A model generated the notes under the pieces. It was not told where the DNA came from, did no database searches, and saw only the letters and a program-made list of their open reading frames with translations. Position numbers and translations under genes: made by a program. This document shows positions 5,990 to 8,534 of a stretch of 8,534 nt of DNA, in pieces (position 1 is the first letter of the stretch; every line of letters begins with the position of its first letter). The DNA lies in contig CANJEU010000073.1 of assembly GCA_947473445.1 (NCBI GenBank), positions 1-8,534 on the forward strand. The letters are read 5' to 3'. The DNA comes from Fidelibacterota bacterium. Its GTDB lineage: Bacteria > Pseudomonadota > Alphaproteobacteria > Rhodospirillales > Rhodospirillaceae.

Positions 5990-6937
5990 ATGGATAGGCG
6001 GCGTCTGGGTAATTCTGAGGTGAGGGTCGCTCCGCTCGGGTTCGGTGGCAACGTCTTTGGCTGGACGGTCAATGAAAAGGCCGGTTTCGAATTGCTGGAC
6101 GCGTTCGTCGCCAGCGGTCTCGATCTCATCGATACCGCCGATGTCTATACTCGATGGGCAACGGGCAAGGGCGGGGAGTCCGAAACCATGATCGGCGCGT
6201 GGATGAAAGCGCGCGGCAATCGCGACAAGGTCGTTATTGCCACCAAAGCCGGCATGGAAATGGGCCCGCAGGAAAAGGGCTTGTCGCACCGCTGGATTAC
6301 GGCTGCTGTCGAAAACTCCCTGCGCCGACTCCAAACCGATTACGTCGATCTTTATCAGGCCCATGTTGACGACACCTCCGTCCCGCAGGACGAAACCGCC
6401 CGTGCGTTCGGCGATCTGCTGAAGGCCGGCAAAGTCCGTGTCATCGGTGCCTCGAACTTTTCGGGCGTGCGATTGCTCTCGGCGTTGAAGGCGAGCGATG
6501 ATCAGGGCCTGGCGCGCTATCAGTCGCTGCAGCCCCATTATAACCTTTATGAGCGTGCGGCGTTCGAAACCGATGCGCAGTCTGTTTGCGTTGCGGAAAG
6601 CATTTCGGTCATTCCGTATTTCCCCTTGGCCTCTGGATTTCTGACCGGGAAATACCGTTCTGACGCCGACGTTGGAAAAAGCGCGCGTGGCGGCGGGATG
6701 TCGAAATTCATGAATCCGCGCGGCTTTCGGATCTTGGACGCCTTGGATGGGGTTGCGCGCGCAACAGCGGCTACGCCGGCACGCGTGGCCCTGGCCTGGC
6801 TGATGCAAAGGCCCGCTGTCGCCGCGCCCATCGCCAGCGCGACCACACGGGCACAGCTTGAAGACCTCGTGAAAGCAACGGAACTCACGCTGCCCGTCGA
6901 TGCCGTCGATACCCTCGATCAGGCGAGCGCGGCATGA
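5990..6937 (+). CDS. Aldo/keto reductase
   Basis: This is a 315-residue NADPH-type aldo/keto reductase with a TIM-barrel fold. The N-terminus (RRLGNSEVRVAPLGFGGNVF) is typical of bacterial AKRs of the YhdN/Tas-like groups. The catalytic tetrad is complete: Asp48, Tyr53, Lys86 (in IATKAG) and His125 (in LYQAHVDD). GASNFS (153-158), QPHYNLYER (181-189) and PLASGFLTGKYR (about 212-223) are the usual active-site and cofactor-binding stretches. ATG 5990 was chosen over 5960 because it gives the canonical N-terminus and has an AAGGCGG stretch upstream, while 5960 has no ribosome site. Its TGA overlaps the hemD ATG (ATGA at 6934-6937). This links it to heme synthesis genes, but no AKR step in that pathway is known to me, so its substrate (probably a small aldehyde or ketone) is open. 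Confidence 0.93.
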   Translation: MDRRRLGNSEVRVAPLGFGGNVFGWTVNEKAGFELLDAFVASGLDLIDTADVYTRWATGKGGESETMIGAWMKARGNRDKVVIATKAGMEMGPQEKGLSHRWITAAVENSLRRLQTDYVDLYQAHVDDTSVPQDETARAFGDLLKAGKVRVIGASNFSGVRLLSALKASDDQGLARYQSLQPHYNLYERAAFETDAQSVCVAESISVIPYFPLASGFLTGKYRSDADVGKSARGGGMSKFMNPRGFRILDALDGVARATAATPARVALAWLMQRPAVAAPIASATTRAQLEDLVKATELTLPVDAVDTLDQASAA

Positions 6938-7659
6938 CGAAGGGGGGTATCGTCAATATTCGTCCACCGAATTATCGCCAGCGGTTTCAGGAGGCTTTCG
7001 CCTGTGTCGGTTGGCGGATCATCGAGGCGCCTGTGCTCGTACCGGAGACTCTCGGCGCAGTGCTGCCCGACCCCGACGCGTACGATGCGATTATCTTTAC
7101 CAGCCAGGTCGCCGTGGAGCTCTTTAGAAACATACCGGCATGGCACGGGAAGATCGCTTATGCCGTCGGCGCCGCGACGGCGGAAGCGGCCCATGATGCC
7201 GGTTTTGCGCGCGCGATCCAGACGGGCATGGATGCGAAGGACTTGGCCAAAGTCTTGGCCGCAGCCAGTTTCCACCTCGCCTTCTATCCTTCCGCCGAAG
7301 AGGTCAGCGCCGACCTTTCTCTGGATGATCCGCTGCGGATCCATCGCCTTGCCGTCTATCGCATGACGCCCAGCGCTCGCCTGCCGGAGGCGTTCCTGAA
7401 CCTCGTGCGTAGCGGACAGCCCGTCATTGTGCCGGTCTTCTCGCGGCGCAGTGCCCGCACGGTGGAGCGGCTGCTGCAGGACGCCGGTGTGACGGGCAAG
7501 GACGCCATGCTGATCGCCATAGGCATCAGTGCCGACGTGCTGGGGGTGGAGACAGGCCCTTGGCAGCGCCGGGTGGTTGCTGATAATCCCACTATGGATG
7601 CTCTCGTCGCTAAAACCGCGGCGATTGCGACGGAATTCAACGCCGGAGCGCGCCCATGA
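6934..7659 (+). CDS. hemD: Uroporphyrinogen-III synthase (HemD)
   Basis: This 241-residue cytoplasmic enzyme cyclises hydroxymethylbilane with inversion of ring D, giving uroporphyrinogen III for heme and other tetrapyrroles. HemD sequences diverge widely, so the call rests on length, the two-lobed pattern and small conserved blocks. These are VNIRPP near the start (a degenerate form of the usual TRP), YDAIIFTSQVAVELF (50-64), YAVGAATAEAAHDAGF (76-91), AVYRM (140-144), FSRRSARTVERL (169-180) and AIGIS near 195-199. It starts within the AKR stop codon (ATGA, 6934-6937) and ends in an identical overlap with hemB (7656-7659), so it is translationally coupled on both sides. Being adjacent to hemB strengthens the assignment; the more common partner, hemC, is not in view. 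Confidence 0.87.
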   Translation: MTKGGIVNIRPPNYRQRFQEAFACVGWRIIEAPVLVPETLGAVLPDPDAYDAIIFTSQVAVELFRNIPAWHGKIAYAVGAATAEAAHDAGFARAIQTGMDAKDLAKVLAAASFHLAFYPSAEEVSADLSLDDPLRIHRLAVYRMTPSARLPEAFLNLVRSGQPVIVPVFSRRSARTVERLLQDAGVTGKDAMLIAIGISADVLGVETGPWQRRVVADNPTMDALVAKTAAIATEFNAGARP

Positions 7660-8534
7660 CAAGCTTTGGACCTGCACGATCCTATCCGGCCACGCGCCTG
7701 AGACGCGTCCGCGCGGACGATTGGCGCCGGCGGCTGATTCGTGAAAACACCGTCACGGCGAACGATCTTATCCTCCCGTTGTTCATTATCGAGGGCGAGA
7801 ATGTTACGCAGGCGGTGACGAGCCTCCCCGGCGTCTCGCGTCTTTCCATCGACCGGGCCGTTGAGGTTGCGCGCGAAGCCCACAGTCTTGGGATTCCCGC
7901 ACTGGCGCTATTCCCGGTCACGGACAAGAAGCTCAAAAATCCGCAAGGAACCGAGGCGCTTAATCCGCAGAATCTTCTGTGCCGGGCAGTGCGCGCGATC
8001 AAGGCCGCGGTGCCCGACATCGGCTTGATCTGTGATGTGGCGCTCGATCCCTATACCGATCACGGCCACGATGGGCTTTTCATTGATGGCGACGTCGCAA
8101 ATGATGCGACCGTAGAGATTCTGATCAAGCAGGCCTTGATCCTGGCGGAAGCGGGCAGCGATGTCGTCGCGCCCTCGGATATGATGGATGGGCGCGTCGG
8201 CGCCATTCGCGGGGCGCTCGAGAAGGCGGGTTTCACCAACACCATGATTCTGTCTTATGCGGTGAAGTATGCATCGGCATTCTACGGACCGTTTCGCGAT
8301 GCGGTAGGCTCGTCGGGGGCGCTCGGCGCCAAGGGCAAGCACACCTATCAGATGGACGCTTCAAATGTGGCCGAGGCGCTGCGGGAAGCGTCGACCGACG
8401 TCACCGAAGGCGCCGACCTCATCATGGTGAAGCCGGGGATGCCTTACCTTGATGTGATCGCCGCGGTGAAGCGCGAGGTCAATGTTCCGGTATTCGCCTA
8501 TCAAGTCAGCGGTGAATACGCGATGATCGAATTC
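7656..8534 (+). CDS. hemB: Porphobilinogen synthase / delta-aminolevulinic acid dehydratase (HemB), C-terminus beyond the window
   Basis: HemB condenses two 5-aminolevulinate molecules into porphobilinogen, the first common step towards heme, cobalamin and chlorophyll. The frame is open for 293 codons to the right edge; the family is about 325-340 residues, so roughly the last 35-45 are missing. The two active-site lysines are present: Lys204 in SYAVKYASAFYGPFR and the Schiff-base Lys259 in MVKPGMPYLD. The metal-site stretch at 126-140 reads CDVALDPYTDHGHDG. The three zinc-binding cysteines of the human and yeast enzymes are replaced by Ala129, Asp131 and Asp139. This is the aspartate-rich form known from Bradyrhizobium and other alphaproteobacteria, which does not use catalytic zinc and is magnesium-responsive. 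A GGAG ribosome site lies 7 bases before the ATG, which overlaps the hemD stop. Confidence 0.96.
   Translation, partial: MTSFGPARSYPATRLRRVRADDWRRRLIRENTVTANDLILPLFIIEGENVTQAVTSLPGVSRLSIDRAVEVAREAHSLGIPALALFPVTDKKLKNPQGTEALNPQNLLCRAVRAIKAAVPDIGLICDVALDPYTDHGHDGLFIDGDVANDATVEILIKQALILAEAGSDVVAPSDMMDGRVGAIRGALEKAGFTNTMILSYAVKYASAFYGPFRDAVGSSGALGAKGKHTYQMDASNVAEALREASTDVTEGADLIMVKPGMPYLDVIAAVKREVNVPVFAYQVSGEYAMIEF

Noticed and set aside
5918..6808. Open frame of 296 codons on the minus strand opposite the aldo/keto reductase
   Set aside because: It is antisense to a complete AKR with an intact catalytic tetrad and overlaps the SDR start; no motif or ribosome site supports it.
8529..8534. Window ends exactly on GAATTC (EcoRI site)
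   Set aside because: It may reflect a cloned fragment end or chance; it lies within conserved hemB codons and has no biological meaning by itself.

Overview
The window comes from a GC-rich bacterial chromosome, most likely an alphaproteobacterium. Three things point that way. The porphobilinogen synthase (HemB) has the aspartate-rich, non-zinc metal site typical of alphaproteobacteria. A perfect GGAAC-N17-CGTT element, the EcfG general-stress promoter consensus of that class, lies in the largest intergenic gap. The truncated gene at the left edge resembles the DUF5935-type O-glycosylation/O-antigen ligases of exosortase and exopolysaccharide loci. The genus cannot be set from the sequence alone. 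No mobile elements, tRNA or rRNA genes or CRISPR arrays are visible.

Layout from left to right. (1) Positions 1-473, minus strand: the N-terminal part of a polytopic membrane ligase (1-288), preceded in the same transcription unit by a 59-residue single-span membrane protein (294-473). (2) Positions 474-673: a divergent regulatory gap with the EcfG-type promoter facing right, a strong GC-rich hairpin and a T7 tract. (3) Positions 674-2311, plus strand: a 545-residue, probably Tat-exported protein of unknown function. (4) Positions 2354-5921, minus strand: an apparent operon of an SDR dehydrogenase, cysD and a cysN-cysC fusion, which together make PAPS from sulfate. (5) Positions 5922-5989: a 68-bp divergent intergenic region. 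(6) Positions 5990-8534, plus strand: an aldo/keto reductase, hemD (uroporphyrinogen-III synthase) and hemB (porphobilinogen synthase, running off the right edge), each joined to the next by a 4-base ATGA overlap.

How the genes fit together. The left block looks like the edge of a cell-surface polysaccharide or exosortase locus. Next to it is an exported protein that may be induced by general stress. The CysD/CysNC pair supplies APS and PAPS for cysteine synthesis or for sulfation of surface glycans; the nearby polysaccharide gene makes sulfation worth considering but does not prove it. The right block performs two steps of tetrapyrrole synthesis. The two oxidoreductases (SDR and AKR) face each other across a short shared promoter region, and each heads an otherwise well-defined metabolic operon.

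I found no clearly novel multi-gene system. The points most worth a second look are the EcfG promoter with its structured leader in front of the unknown Tat-exported protein, and the unlisted 59-residue membrane protein.
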